A DNA stretch of 35,725 bases from Natronincola sp. (lineage in GTDB: Bacteria; Bacillota; Limnochordia; Darwinibacteriales; Darwinibacteriaceae). A program made the translations under genes and the position numbers. Under the pieces are notes generated by a model. That model was given only the letters and a program-made list of their open reading frames with translations. It did not search any database and was not told where the DNA came from. Where the stretch lies: the NCBI GenBank assembly GCA_012838515.1, contig DUPA01000264.1, positions 1 to 35,725 on the forward strand, in the 5' to 3' direction. This document shows, in pieces, positions 8,780 to 18,049 of the stretch (positions are counted from its first letter, which is position 1; every line of letters starts with the position of its first letter).

Positions 8780-9943
8780 TTAAGAATTTAAATATAGAAG
8801 TTCTGTTTTTGCAAGGGCTTCCTCAACCAAATCATCAACGCGGAGTTCCTCTTCGGCCCTCAATACTTGTTCAATACTCGGCCTGGTGGCGGGGTTTTGC
8901 GGTACAAAAACAGTACAGCAATCTTCATATGGTAAAATTGAAGTTTCGTACGTTTCCATTTTAACGGCCAAGTCAATTATTTCTTGCTTATCTAAACCAA
9001 TTAGGGGGCGATAAACGGGCATGCTTGTCACGGCATTAATTGTGTGGATACTTTCCATGGTTTGACTAGCTACCTGGCCCAAACTATCGCCTGTTATCAG
9101 AGCAAAAGCATTTTCTCGTTCAGCTAATTTAGCGGCAATTCTTAACATAAAACGCCGCATAAGAGTAATATTTAAACTTGGAAAAGAACCCTTTTGTAGT
9201 TCTTTTTGAATTTCAGTAAAATAAACAACCCACAACTTCATTTTGCCTCCGGCGTTATAATGGCTGAGTCGTTTTCCTAGTTCAACGACCTTTTCCTTAG
9301 AACGTTCGGAAGTGAAGGGGTAGGAATGAAAATGAACACCCTCTATATCTACGCCTCTTTTCATAGATAAAAAGCCTGCCACCGGACTATCAATACCCCC
9401 GGAAAGCAGCAATAAACCTTTACCGGATGAGCCGGCGGGTAGACCGCCTTGACAAGGGATGACTTTGGAATATAGGAATGCCCCCTCTTGGCGAATCTCC
9501 ACATTTAGAACGAGCTCCGGTCGATGAACATCAACGGTCAAATTGGGGATGTTTCTCAATAGGTGCCCGCCTAATGCACTGCTTACCTCTGGAGATTTTA
9601 GGGGAAAACTTTTATTGGGGCGCCTGGTCTCAACTTTAAAGGTTTTACCCTCCGCTTCTTCCATTGCCTTGAAGGCACCGGCCTTTATATTTTCAATATC
9701 CAGTTCGGTTTTTAAAACCGGTGAAACTGAAACTATTCCAAAAACAGTTTGCAATCGTTCTGCTAATTCTCCCCAATTATCTTTGGTTTCTAAATAGATT
9801 CGACCAAAGGTCTTCGTTATGGCTCCGTGATCTATATCCCTTAGGGCAACACGGATATTTGTTAGTAATTTATCTTCAAAAACTCTTCTATTACGACCTT
9901 TAAGGCTTAGTTCTCCGTAACGAATGAGTAGTAAGGGGTACAT
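8780..9943 (-). CDS. thiI: tRNA uracil 4-sulfurtransferase ThiI (THUMP + PP-loop)
   Basis: LLIRYGELSLKGRNRRVFEDKL, LLLLSGGIDSPVAGFLSMKRGV, TGDSLGQVASQT; adjacent to a cysteine desulfurase. Confidence 0.95.
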   Translation of the reverse strand: MYPLLLIRYGELSLKGRNRRVFEDKLLTNIRVALRDIDHGAITKTFGRIYLETKDNWGELAERLQTVFGIVSVSPVLKTELDIENIKAGAFKAMEEAEGKTFKVETRRPNKSFPLKSPEVSSALGGHLLRNIPNLTVDVHRPELVLNVEIRQEGAFLYSKVIPCQGGLPAGSSGKGLLLLSGGIDSPVAGFLSMKRGVDIEGVHFHSYPFTSERSKEKVVELGKRLSHYNAGGKMKLWVVYFTEIQKELQKGSFPSLNITLMRRFMLRIAAKLAERENAFALITGDSLGQVASQTMESIHTINAVTSMPVYRPLIGLDKQEIIDLAVKMETYETSILPYEDCCTVFVPQNPATRPSIEQVLRAEEELRVDDLVEEALAKTELLYLNS

Positions 9944-9955
9944 GGAAACATCTCC

Positions 9956-11131
9956 TCACATATAAATATTACGAATTTCTTCAACTGTTTCTCTTAGACT
10001 ATAAACCACCTTATCAATTTGGGCAAGCGTTATTTGCGGCGAAAGGCTAATTCGGATTGACGATAATAGCTCATCTTCATGTAGGTTAATGGCTCTAAGA
10101 ACATGTGATGTTTCCTTGCTCCGTGATGAACATGCGGCCCCCATAGAGCAGTAGATATGTCGTTGCTCTAAAAAGTGAATCAGTACTTCCCCCCGCACTC
10201 CTTTAAAACTAACATTTAAAATATGTGGGGCTCCATCTATTGGGCTGTTCACCCTTGATTGAGGAATTGAATCTACACCTTCTAAAAGGCGGTCGCGCAA
10301 GTTAGTCAAACTTTGATTGTTTTTATCTAGGTTTTCTACTGCAATCTGTGTAGCCTTAGTAAGCCCAACTATACCCGGGATATTTTCGGTCCCCGGACGC
10401 AGCCCATTTTCTTGGTTACCTCCAAACAAGATTGGTCTTATCTGGGCTTCTTGATTTGCGTATAGTAACCCAACGCCTTTAGGTCCGAAGATCTTGTGTG
10501 CGCTAAAGGTCATTAGGTTAGCCTTTAACTCAGGAATGTTAACCTTGATCTTTCCGAGGGCTTGGATGGCATCAACATGGAAAACAATATTATGATTGCG
10601 CTTTTTATTTTCCCCCTCAAGAATTGTACCTATTTCGGCTATGGGTGCGATTGTACCTAACTCATTATTTACCATCATTACGCTAACTAGCTTTGTGTTC
10701 GGACGCAGGTTTTCTTTAACCTCAAGGGCATTTATTCTACCAAAACTATCAACGTTAAGATAGGTGACTTCCCACCCAGACTCTTCTAGATGCTTAATAA
10801 CATTAAGAACAGAAGGATGTTCCATGGGAGTGGTGATTATGTGTCCGGGGTTACGTAAAAAGAAAGGTATATTTGCCACTCCAAACAGTGCTAAGTTGTT
10901 GGCTTCCGTACCGCTAGCCGTAAAGTATAGATCCGAAACTTTAGCATCTAAAAGTTTACTCAATTGAGAGCGACACGAAGAGATGGTTCTTTCGGCGTCA
11001 ATCCCAAGCAAATGTGGTGAAGAAGGGTTACCAAATTGCCGAGACCAATATGGCTCCATTGCTTGTATGACTTTCTGATCTAGTGGAGTTGTTGCACTAT
11101 TATCTAAATATATATCTTCGGTCATATTCAA
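9956..11131 (-). CDS. Cysteine desulfurase (NifS/IscS family)
   Basis: IYLDNSATTPLD, SGTEANNLAL, HVDAIQALGK, SAHKIFGPKGVGLLY, GAACSSRS. Confidence 0.95.
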   Translation of the reverse strand: MNMTEDIYLDNSATTPLDQKVIQAMEPYWSRQFGNPSSPHLLGIDAERTISSCRSQLSKLLDAKVSDLYFTASGTEANNLALFGVANIPFFLRNPGHIITTPMEHPSVLNVIKHLEESGWEVTYLNVDSFGRINALEVKENLRPNTKLVSVMMVNNELGTIAPIAEIGTILEGENKKRNHNIVFHVDAIQALGKIKVNIPELKANLMTFSAHKIFGPKGVGLLYANQEAQIRPILFGGNQENGLRPGTENIPGIVGLTKATQIAVENLDKNNQSLTNLRDRLLEGVDSIPQSRVNSPIDGAPHILNVSFKGVRGEVLIHFLEQRHIYCSMGAACSSRSKETSHVLRAINLHEDELLSSIRISLSPQITLAQIDKVVYSLRETVEEIRNIYM

Positions 11132-11244
11132 ACTCCTTATGTTCTCTGAAAAAGGTTATACTTTGTAATTTTAAAAGAAGGGTTGCATTTAAATTCTAGT
11201 TTTCACCTTGTTTTCCTCTTTCTAATATCTTAAGATTGGGGTAG

Positions 11245-12405
11245 GTGAGGAAAATGCGTGGATGGTATTGGTATCTTGGTTTTAAGCAACTAAAACATCA
11301 CATAAAGCAAACTATGATTGGAGTAGGGGGCATAGCTGCTTCAGTTGTGGCGTTAATGGTGATCCTTTCTTTCAGCCAGGGTATTGAGGAATTTATTGTG
11401 GAGCGCATTTTACTCCTAACGCCTCACCTATCGGTGGAGGCGGGCTATAATGATTTTATCTTAGAAGATTGGCAAAATTCTTTAGAAGAGTTTCCCGGCG
11501 TCTACGGAAGTTCTCCTTATCTTCTGTTCCCCGGAGTCGTGCAAAGGGGATTAGTCAACGAATCAGTCGCTTTTAAAGCGGTTGACTGGGATTTAGAAGA
11601 TCAACTTTTTGATTTACAAACCCTCTTAGACGAGGGTGAATGGTCAAAAATAAGAAGGGGCAATGGTCTTGTTATAGGCGGTGAATTGGCTCTTAGACTC
11701 GGTGCTGACTTAGATGACAATATTACGGTTATTACTGCCTATGGAGCACGTAATTTAGAACTAATGGGTATATTTTATACCGGATACTATCCTTTAGATA
11801 GCGGTTTAGCTTTAGTTTCTTTAGGAGAAGGAAAGGATTTATTAGAAACAGATGGAGTAAGCGGTTATGGTCTGAAAATTAGAAATTTATCCCATGTAGA
11901 TCAGTATATCCTTCCCCTACAGGACTTAACCGGTTTATGGATACGTCCTTGGTATGACAAAGAGCAAAGTATGTTTATTACAATGTCAATTCAAAAAGTT
12001 GTACTTGTATGGATTACTGTATTTTCCCTTTTAATAGGTGCCCTTGGCATAATGAACATCTTCCTCCTAAGAAGCTGGCAACAAAGTCGTAGTGTAGGGG
12101 TTTTACGAACCCTTGGTGCCACGCCGAAGCAAATTGGGGCACTACTACGAACGCAGGGAGTTTATTGCGGGATTATGGGAGGCACTATAGGTATTATATT
12201 AGCACGTCTAGTTGTATTTATCCTTGGTAGGATAGATATTCGCCTTCCGCAGGTTTTTTATCTTGAAAGACTACCCATAAGCTGGGCACAAGGCGACCTT
12301 TGGTGGGTTGTTTTATTAGCCTTAATTACAGGGTTAGGAGCGGTTGTGTGGCCGGCCTTGCGTATGACTAGGATTGACGTGGGGGAGGTCTTAAGAAATG
12401 ATTAG
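11245..12405 (+). CDS. ABC transporter permease, FtsX/MacB superfamily with LolC/LolE-like features
   Basis: One N-terminal TM, large extracytoplasmic domain, three C-terminal TMs, IMNIFLLRSWQQSRSVGVLRTLGAT, and VFYLERLPISW...PALRMTRIDVGEVLR. Confidence 0.8.
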   Translation: MRKMRGWYWYLGFKQLKHHIKQTMIGVGGIAASVVALMVILSFSQGIEEFIVERILLLTPHLSVEAGYNDFILEDWQNSLEEFPGVYGSSPYLLFPGVVQRGLVNESVAFKAVDWDLEDQLFDLQTLLDEGEWSKIRRGNGLVIGGELALRLGADLDDNITVITAYGARNLELMGIFYTGYYPLDSGLALVSLGEGKDLLETDGVSGYGLKIRNLSHVDQYILPLQDLTGLWIRPWYDKEQSMFITMSIQKVVLVWITVFSLLIGALGIMNIFLLRSWQQSRSVGVLRTLGATPKQIGALLRTQGVYCGIMGGTIGIILARLVVFILGRIDIRLPQVFYLERLPISWAQGDLWWVVLLALITGLGAVVWPALRMTRIDVGEVLRND

Positions 12406-13066
12406 CCTTTTAGAGTTTAGGAATGTATGTAAAGGATATCCAAAATTATCTGTACCCGTTATAGATGGAGTTAGCTTTAAAATAGAGCAAGGTGAACGGA
12501 TTGTTGTTCTAGGTGCATCCGGATCGGGAAAGACAACACTGTTGCAATTAATGGGACTTTTATTACGTCCCGATTCCGGAAATGTTCTGATTGAAGGCGA
12601 GGATGTTCAAGATTGGTCGGAGTCAAAGAGATCCCGCTGGCGTAATCAAAACTTGGGTTATGTATTCCAAGATTTTGGGCTAATCCCCGAACTAAATCTT
12701 GTGGACAATATAGAACTTCCTTTGCGAATTGCAGGTTTGAGAACTTCAGGTTTGGATGGAATGAAGTTTTTATCAGAAGTGGATTTGTGCGGTAGGGAAA
12801 AAGCATTTCCTGCCGAAATTAGTGGGGGAGAAAGTCAAAGAGTGGCAATTGCGAGAGCATTAGTTGGTCACCCCAAATTGATCTTAGCCGATGAGCCCAC
12901 GGGCAATTTACAAGGTCAACAAGGTAAGCAGATTGCCGAACTTTTTAAGAGATTACAAGTAAAACTCGGTTTTACTTTAATAGTCGCAACACATAACGAA
13001 GATTTAATTGAATTATTAGATGCGAAAACATGGATTTTGTCCGGTAGACTAACAAAATCTACATAG
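12398..13066 (+). CDS. LolD/MacB-type ABC transporter ATP-binding protein
   Basis: Walker A GASGSGKTTLLQLMGLLLRPDSG, signature ISGGESQRVAIARAL, Walker B LILADEPTGNL; overlaps the permease gene. Confidence 0.9.
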   Translation: MISLLEFRNVCKGYPKLSVPVIDGVSFKIEQGERIVVLGASGSGKTTLLQLMGLLLRPDSGNVLIEGEDVQDWSESKRSRWRNQNLGYVFQDFGLIPELNLVDNIELPLRIAGLRTSGLDGMKFLSEVDLCGREKAFPAEISGGESQRVAIARALVGHPKLILADEPTGNLQGQQGKQIAELFKRLQVKLGFTLIVATHNEDLIELLDAKTWILSGRLTKST

Positions 13067-13084
13067 GAAGCGGAGGCTAATTTA

Positions 13085-13795
13085 ATGAAAAGAAAACTAA
13101 CTTTTTTACTACTTATTGCTATCCTTTTGACCGGATGCTTCGGACGGGAAAGGGTTATGGTCAAACCAAGGGTTGATATGGGAGCCAAAGTTGCCGTGAT
13201 CTATTTTTACAACTTTACTGACGAACCCATGATTACGAAAGATGTTGAAGATGCTTTAGTACTGGGACTATCCGACTACTATCAGGTCGTTAAACCCATC
13301 GACGCGGAAAGGGCCTTAATCGATCTAGGTTTACGACGCGGAGAAGAACCCACGGCTAAAGAAATTGTTCGGTTAGGGAAAAAACTAAATGTGGATTCTA
13401 TAGTATATGGCGAAGTAACCGGATATTTTGAACCCATTACCACCTTACCTGTATCAGTTATTGAAACACGGGTAAATGACGATGGGGAAAATGAGTATAA
13501 GTGGCAAGCGGGTCAAGTTACTCAAGTAATGATTAGTTTTTCCGGTAAAGTAATGGAAACAAAAGAGGGAAGGGTTGTATATCGTAATCGCGTTAAGGGT
13601 GAGAAAGAGTATACATCCACCACCACATTGCGACCTATCTGGTGGAAAGAGGGAAAGACTCCGGATGCCTGGGATATTCCGAGAACCCATAGAAAAGATA
13701 TTCCCGATGCCAGAAAGAAAGCGCTTAAGCAGGCAATTAATCAGTTTACAGCAGATCTCATGCCCACATATGTTTGGAAGAAAATCGAGGATTAA
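13085..13795 (+). CDS. Lipoprotein of unknown function (CsgG/TolB-N-like fold possible)
   Basis: Lipobox LLTGCFG; AVIYFYNFTDEPMITKDVEDALVLGLSDYYQVV; follows the Lol-like ABC genes. Confidence 0.7.
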   Translation: MKRKLTFLLLIAILLTGCFGRERVMVKPRVDMGAKVAVIYFYNFTDEPMITKDVEDALVLGLSDYYQVVKPIDAERALIDLGLRRGEEPTAKEIVRLGKKLNVDSIVYGEVTGYFEPITTLPVSVIETRVNDDGENEYKWQAGQVTQVMISFSGKVMETKEGRVVYRNRVKGEKEYTSTTTLRPIWWKEGKTPDAWDIPRTHRKDIPDARKKALKQAINQFTADLMPTYVWKKIED

Positions 13796-13810
13796 TTGAA
13801 ACTGTGTTAT

Positions 13811-13839
13811 TTGACATAAATATGGTTCGATGGTAATAT
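13811..13839 (+). promoter_or_regulatory. Sigma-A-type promoter for the metK leader
   Basis: TTGACA (13811-13816), 17-nt spacer, TAATAT (13834-13839). Confidence 0.75.
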
Positions 13840-13850
13840 ATAATGGTATT

Positions 13851-13960
13851 GATGCTCATCAAGAGTGGTGGAGGGACTGGCCCTATGAAGCCCGGCAACC
13901 AATAAAGTTTGGTGCTAAGTCCTGCAAAATCCTGGAGAGGGTTTTGATAGATGAGGAGTA
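13851..13960 (+). ncRNA. SAM-I (S-box) riboswitch aptamer upstream of metK
   Basis: Core ATCAAGAGTGGTGGAGGGACTGGCCCTATGAAGCCCGGCAACC...GGTGCTAAGTCCTGC...GATAGATGAGGAG; closing P1 CTCATC/GATGAG. Confidence 0.97.
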
Positions 13961-13976
13961 TTACTCGAAATCCGAT

Positions 13977-14004
13977 CCTCTCCCGCAAGGGAGAGGTTTT
14001 ATTT
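13977..14004 (+). terminator. Expression-platform terminator of the metK SAM-I riboswitch
   Basis: CCTCTCCC-GCAA-GGGAGAGG followed by TTTTATTT. Confidence 0.85.
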
Positions 14005-14024
14005 ATGCAGAAAAGGTGGTTATT

Positions 14025-15209
14025 ATGGCAGGTAAAAAGTATTCATTTACATCCGAATCTGTAACAGAAGGGCATCCTGATAAGGTTTGCGATCAGATTT
14101 CCGATGCCATTGTTGATGCGATTTTAGAGAAAGATAAAAATGCCCGTATTGCATGCGAGACGGCCATCTCCACCGGATTAGTCTTGGTTTTAGGTGAAAT
14201 AACCACAGATTGCTATGTGGATATTCCCAAGATCGTGCGTGATGTGGTACGCGGTATTGGATATGATCGGGCAAAATACGGTTTTGATGCTGATACATGT
14301 GCTGTGCTTACAGCCATAGAGGAGCAGTCCCCGGATATTGCCCTCGGTGTAAATAAGGCTTTAGAAAAACGTGCAGGCGATGCGGATCTTGACTCACAGA
14401 TGGGTGCGGGAGATCAGGGCATTATGTTCGGTTATGCAACGGACGAGACACCTGAATATATGCCCATGCCCATTGCGCTAGCACATAAGTTGGCTAAGAG
14501 GTTGGCACAAGTTCGTAAGGATGGCACTATCCCTTACCTTAGACCCGACGGAAAAACTCAAGTATCCATAGCTTATGATCAAGACGATCGACCGATGAGT
14601 ATAGAAAATATCGTGGTTTCGGCCCAGCATCACCCCGATGTTGACCAACAGACCATATTTGATGACATATATAAACATGTGATATCTGCCGTTGCTCCTG
14701 AGCAGTTTGTGAAGGAAGATACTAAAGTATTGGTTAATCCCACCGGTAGGTTTGTGGTTGGCGGTCCTTTAGGTGATGCGGGGTTGACGGGAAGAAAAAT
14801 TATTGTAGATAGTTACGGTGGATTAGGTCGTCACGGAGGTGGGGCTTTCTCAGGTAAAGATCCATCTAAGGTTGATCGGTCTGCTTCTTATGCTGCGAGG
14901 TATGTGGCCAAGAACATAGTAGCTGCCGGGCTCGCGAGAAAAGTCGAGATTCAGGTGGCATATGCAATTGGTGTGGCTAACCCCGTTTCCCTTTATGTGG
15001 ATACCTTCGGAACAGCGGTTATCCCTGAAGAAGATATAGTACAGTTAATTCGGGAAAACTTCGATTTACGACCTGCCGCCATTATACGCGGACTCGATCT
15101 ATTAAATCCCATATATCGCCAAGTGGCCGCTTACGGACACTTCGGTCGCTTAGATCTGGACTTGCCTTGGGAGCGCTTAGATAAAGTTTCTGCACTTATA
15201 AAAGGATAG
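14025..15209 (+). CDS. metK: S-adenosylmethionine synthetase
   Basis: [34 protein letters not shown]..., [34 protein letters not shown]. Start placed at the ATG with AAAAGGTGG RBS; the ORF track start (13830) lies in the riboswitch. Confidence 0.97.
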   Translation: MAGKKYSFTSESVTEGHPDKVCDQISDAIVDAILEKDKNARIACETAISTGLVLVLGEITTDCYVDIPKIVRDVVRGIGYDRAKYGFDADTCAVLTAIEEQSPDIALGVNKALEKRAGDADLDSQMGAGDQGIMFGYATDETPEYMPMPIALAHKLAKRLAQVRKDGTIPYLRPDGKTQVSIAYDQDDRPMSIENIVVSAQHHPDVDQQTIFDDIYKHVISAVAPEQFVKEDTKVLVNPTGRFVVGGPLGDAGLTGRKIIVDSYGGLGRHGGGAFSGKDPSKVDRSASYAARYVAKNIVAAGLARKVEIQVAYAIGVANPVSLYVDTFGTAVIPEEDIVQLIRENFDLRPAAIIRGLDLLNPIYRQVAAYGHFGRLDLDLPWERLDKVSALIKG

Positions 15210-15227
15210 GAAGCTTATATTGTATAA

Positions 15228-15263
15228 GAAAAAATACAGCCCCTCGTTAAGAGGGGCTGTTCG
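15228..15263 (-). terminator. Intrinsic terminator of the metNIQ operon
   Basis: On the minus strand ACAGCCCCTC-TTAAC-GAGGGGCTGT followed by ATTTTTT. Confidence 0.75.
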
Positions 15264-15273
15264 CTATTTGGTT

Positions 15274-16059
15274 TTAGAAAACCGGCACTACACCGCCGCC
15301 ATAGCTTTCTTCAATGAATGTTTTAACTTTTTCGCTACGCAATATTTCAGCTAACTTTAGTAAATCAGGATTGTCTACATCATCGCTTCGTACAGCTAAA
15401 ATGTTAACGTACGGCGATTCTCCACCTTCTTAAAAGATAGAATCTTTTATGGGATTAAAATCGGCTTGTAGTGCATAGTTTCCATTAATTACGGCCGCGT
15501 GAACATCCGGTAAAGTGCGGCTTAACTGCGCTGCTTCAAGTTCTACAAATTTAATATTCAGTTTATTTTCAATAATATCAAAAACAGACGGCTCGATTCC
15601 TGCTTTCGGATCTAGTTTGATTAAGCCCGCTTCTTGCAGAAGCAATAGTGCCCTAGTTCCATTGGAGGCATCATTGGGAATAGAGATTTGTGCTCTCTTA
15701 GGTAGATCGGCAAGGGAGGAAATCTTTTGACTGTAGACACCTAGAGGTTCTACGTGAATACCAGCTAATGATACTAAATCAGCACCCCTATCTTCGTTAA
15801 AGCCTTCCAAGTACGGAAGGTGTTGAAAAAAGTTTGCATCTAATTCATTATCCTGTAAAGCAAGATTTGGTGTAAGATAGTCAGTGAACTCAATAATTTG
15901 CAAAGTGATTCCTTCGGTTTTGAGGTCTTCCACAATAATTTCTAAGATCTCCGCGTGGGGAACCGGCGTTGCTCCGACTTTTATAACTTTAGCGGTTGCT
16001 ATACCTGCAGTTAATAAGGAAAAAACCAAGATAGAGATAACTAATAAATTTCTTTTCAT
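15274..16059 (-). pseudogene. metQ: Methionine ABC transporter substrate-binding protein MetQ, interrupted by an in-frame TAA
   Basis: NlpA/MetQ-like ORF ends ...NPIKDSIF*; the same frame continues for 51 conserved residues EGGESPYVNILAVRSDDVDNPDLLKLAEILRSEKVKTFIEESYGGGVVPVF to TAA at 15274-15276. Internal stop at 15430-15432. N-terminal hydrophobic signal present. Confidence 0.85.
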
Positions 16060-16071
16060 TTCATAAACCTC

Positions 16072-16707
16072 CTAATTTTTATGGTAAAGTTTGTGGGCAA
16101 TTTTATCACCCACCATTTGTATTCCTTGAACTAATATAATCAAGATAACAACTGTTTGTATCATAACATCTCCCCTGAAACGTTGGTAACCGAACCGTAT
16201 GGCCAAGTCACCTAAACCGCCTCCACCGATTGCGCCGGCCATGGCAGAATAACCAATGAGATTAACTGCAGTTAAGGTCACTGCTAAAACCAGGGCAGGG
16301 AGTGCTTCGGGAATCAAAACTTTATAAATAATTTCAGGGGGCGAGGCCCCCATACTTTCCGCCGCCTCAATAACACCGGGGTCCACTTCCTTGAGAGCCC
16401 CTTCAACTAACCTAGCCACAAAGGGTATGGCTGCAACTGTTAAGGGGACAATTGCTGCAGTTGTTCCAATGGAGGTGCCTACAATTTTGCGTGTAAAAGG
16501 AATTATGGCGACCATTAGGATAATAAAGGGGACTGAACGTCCGAGATTAACAATGGCACCGAGCGCTTTATTAAGCACAATTTGCTCTAAAATATGATTC
16601 TCTTCCGTCGTAGCTAATAGAATTCCCAGCGGTAAACCGATAATTGTGGCCAAAACTGTTGCTGAACTCACCATGAATAATGTTTCTAGTGTAGCATCCC
16701 AAAGCAT
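16072..16707 (-). CDS. metI: Methionine ABC transporter permease
   Basis: TLFMVSSATVLATIIGLPLGILL, NLGRSVPFIILMVAIIPFTR, GAIGGGGLGDLAIRFGYQRF (MetI signatures). Confidence 0.95.
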   Translation of the reverse strand: MLWDATLETLFMVSSATVLATIIGLPLGILLATTEENHILEQIVLNKALGAIVNLGRSVPFIILMVAIIPFTRKIVGTSIGTTAAIVPLTVAAIPFVARLVEGALKEVDPGVIEAAESMGASPPEIIYKVLIPEALPALVLAVTLTAVNLIGYSAMAGAIGGGGLGDLAIRFGYQRFRGDVMIQTVVILIILVQGIQMVGDKIAHKLYHKN

Positions 16708-17705
16708 TAGTTTAACACCTCCACTTTTACACCATTGTTTCTGAGATAAGTAATGGCATTTTCTTTTTTCTCGTGATTGCCCGATAGCTCAATCAGAAGC
16801 ATTCCGAAAGGTGTCTCCTTCATTTGATCAACTCTTCCAAAGAGGATGTTTACATCCAATTCATATGCTCGTACCATTTGAGAAATAATGGGGTCATGTG
16901 TTTTTTTGTCTACAAATGTCAAGCGAAGTAAGGTATTAGAAATCTCGCTAGGTTGCGCTTTATAATTTGTTGCTAAAAACCCTTGCAACATCCTCTGAGT
17001 TGCTACGCTTTGCGGATTAGTGAACACATCTATTACGGGGCCGACTTCTTGTAAAAATCCGTTTTCCAAAACAGCCACTTTGTCGCAGATCTCCTGAATA
17101 ACCGACATTTCGTGCGTAATGATAACGATTGTCAATTGAAGTTTTTCGTTGATTTCTTGCAAAAGCTTTAATACGGAGGTTGTAGTTTCAGGATCCAATG
17201 CCGATGTCGCTTCATCGCAAAGTAATAATTTAGGTTCAGTTGCTAGTGCTCGAGCAATTCCGACCCTTTGCTTTTGACCCCCGCTCAATTGTTCGGGATA
17301 AGCATTAAGTTTATCCGTTAGCCCTACAAGGCTTACTAGATTTTGAACTTTTTCTTTTATTTCATCCTTGGAGGCACCGGCTAATTCTAATGGAAATGCA
17401 ATATTACCAAAAACAGTGCGGGAATTTAATAGATTAAAATGTTGAAAGATCATGCCAATTTTTTTACGTTCGATGCGTAATTCTTTAGCATCGAGATTGT
17501 TCATTAGTACTCCATCTACAATAATATCCCCTCGATCCGGCTTTTCTAACATGTTAATGCATCGAACTAAAGTGGATTTTCCCGCGCCGCTTTGCCCGAT
17601 GATCCCAAAGATTTTTCCCTCAGGAATATTTAGATTTATGTTTTTGAGGGCGTGGACGGTATCTTTACCTGCAAAAGTTCTGTCCACATTTTTAAATATA
17701 ATCAC
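16707..17705 (-). CDS. metN: Methionine ABC transporter ATP-binding protein
   Basis: GQSGAGKSTLVRCINMLEKPD, LSGGQKQRVGIARAL, LLCDEATSALDPETT, C-terminal NIL-like domain. Confidence 0.96.
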   Translation of the reverse strand: MIIFKNVDRTFAGKDTVHALKNINLNIPEGKIFGIIGQSGAGKSTLVRCINMLEKPDRGDIIVDGVLMNNLDAKELRIERKKIGMIFQHFNLLNSRTVFGNIAFPLELAGASKDEIKEKVQNLVSLVGLTDKLNAYPEQLSGGQKQRVGIARALATEPKLLLCDEATSALDPETTTSVLKLLQEINEKLQLTIVIITHEMSVIQEICDKVAVLENGFLQEVGPVIDVFTNPQSVATQRMLQGFLATNYKAQPSEISNTLLRLTFVDKKTHDPIISQMVRAYELDVNILFGRVDQMKETPFGMLLIELSGNHEKKENAITYLRNNGVKVEVLN

Positions 17706-17718
17706 TTTGTGCCTCCTT

Positions 17719-17751
17719 AAAAAAAAGACCTCTTCGTAAAAGAAGAGGTTC
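17719..17751 (-). terminator. Expression-platform terminator of the metNIQ SAM-I riboswitch
   Basis: Minus strand GAACCTCTTCTTTTACGAAGAGGTCTTTTTT. Confidence 0.85.
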
Positions 17752-17775
17752 GCATCTGAATTTAACTAGAAGCTT

Positions 17776-17887
17776 ACCCCTCATCTGTCTGGAAATCCAG
17801 CTGGAATTGGCACCTTGTAGGAATTAATTAAATCCACCGGTTGCCGGGCTTCACAGGGCCAGTCCCTCCACCTCTCTAGATAAGAGT
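17776..17887 (-). ncRNA. SAM-I (S-box) riboswitch aptamer upstream of metN
   Basis: Minus strand CTCTTATCTAGAGAGGTGGAGGGACTGGCCCTGTGAAGCCCGGCAACCGGTGGA...AAGGTGCCAATTCCAGC...AGATGAGGGG; P1 CTTATCT/AGATGAG. Confidence 0.97.
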
Positions 17888-17913
17888 AGCATAAAAGATA
17901 TAATATTAAATTC

Positions 17914-17942
17914 AGTATAATAGGCAAGTATAACTTTGTCAA
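17914..17942 (-). promoter_or_regulatory. Sigma-A-type promoter for the metNIQ leader
   Basis: Minus strand TTGACA, 17-nt spacer, TATACT. Confidence 0.75.
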
Positions 17943-18049
17943 CAAGGAATTTCGGGCTTTAGCTGGAAATTAATAAGGAAGAAATGCTAATATCAATAAT
18001 ACTAATTAATTTAAATTTATGGAAAAATCAGTCGTTAGGAGGAGTGGTT

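Noticed and set aside
13758-13988. Minus-strand ORF across the metK leader
   Set aside because: It is the reverse complement of the SAM-I riboswitch; no coding evidence.
13830-14024. N-terminal extension of MetK in the ORF track
   Set aside because: This stretch is the SAM-I aptamer and terminator; MetK homology starts at ATG 14025 with its own RBS.
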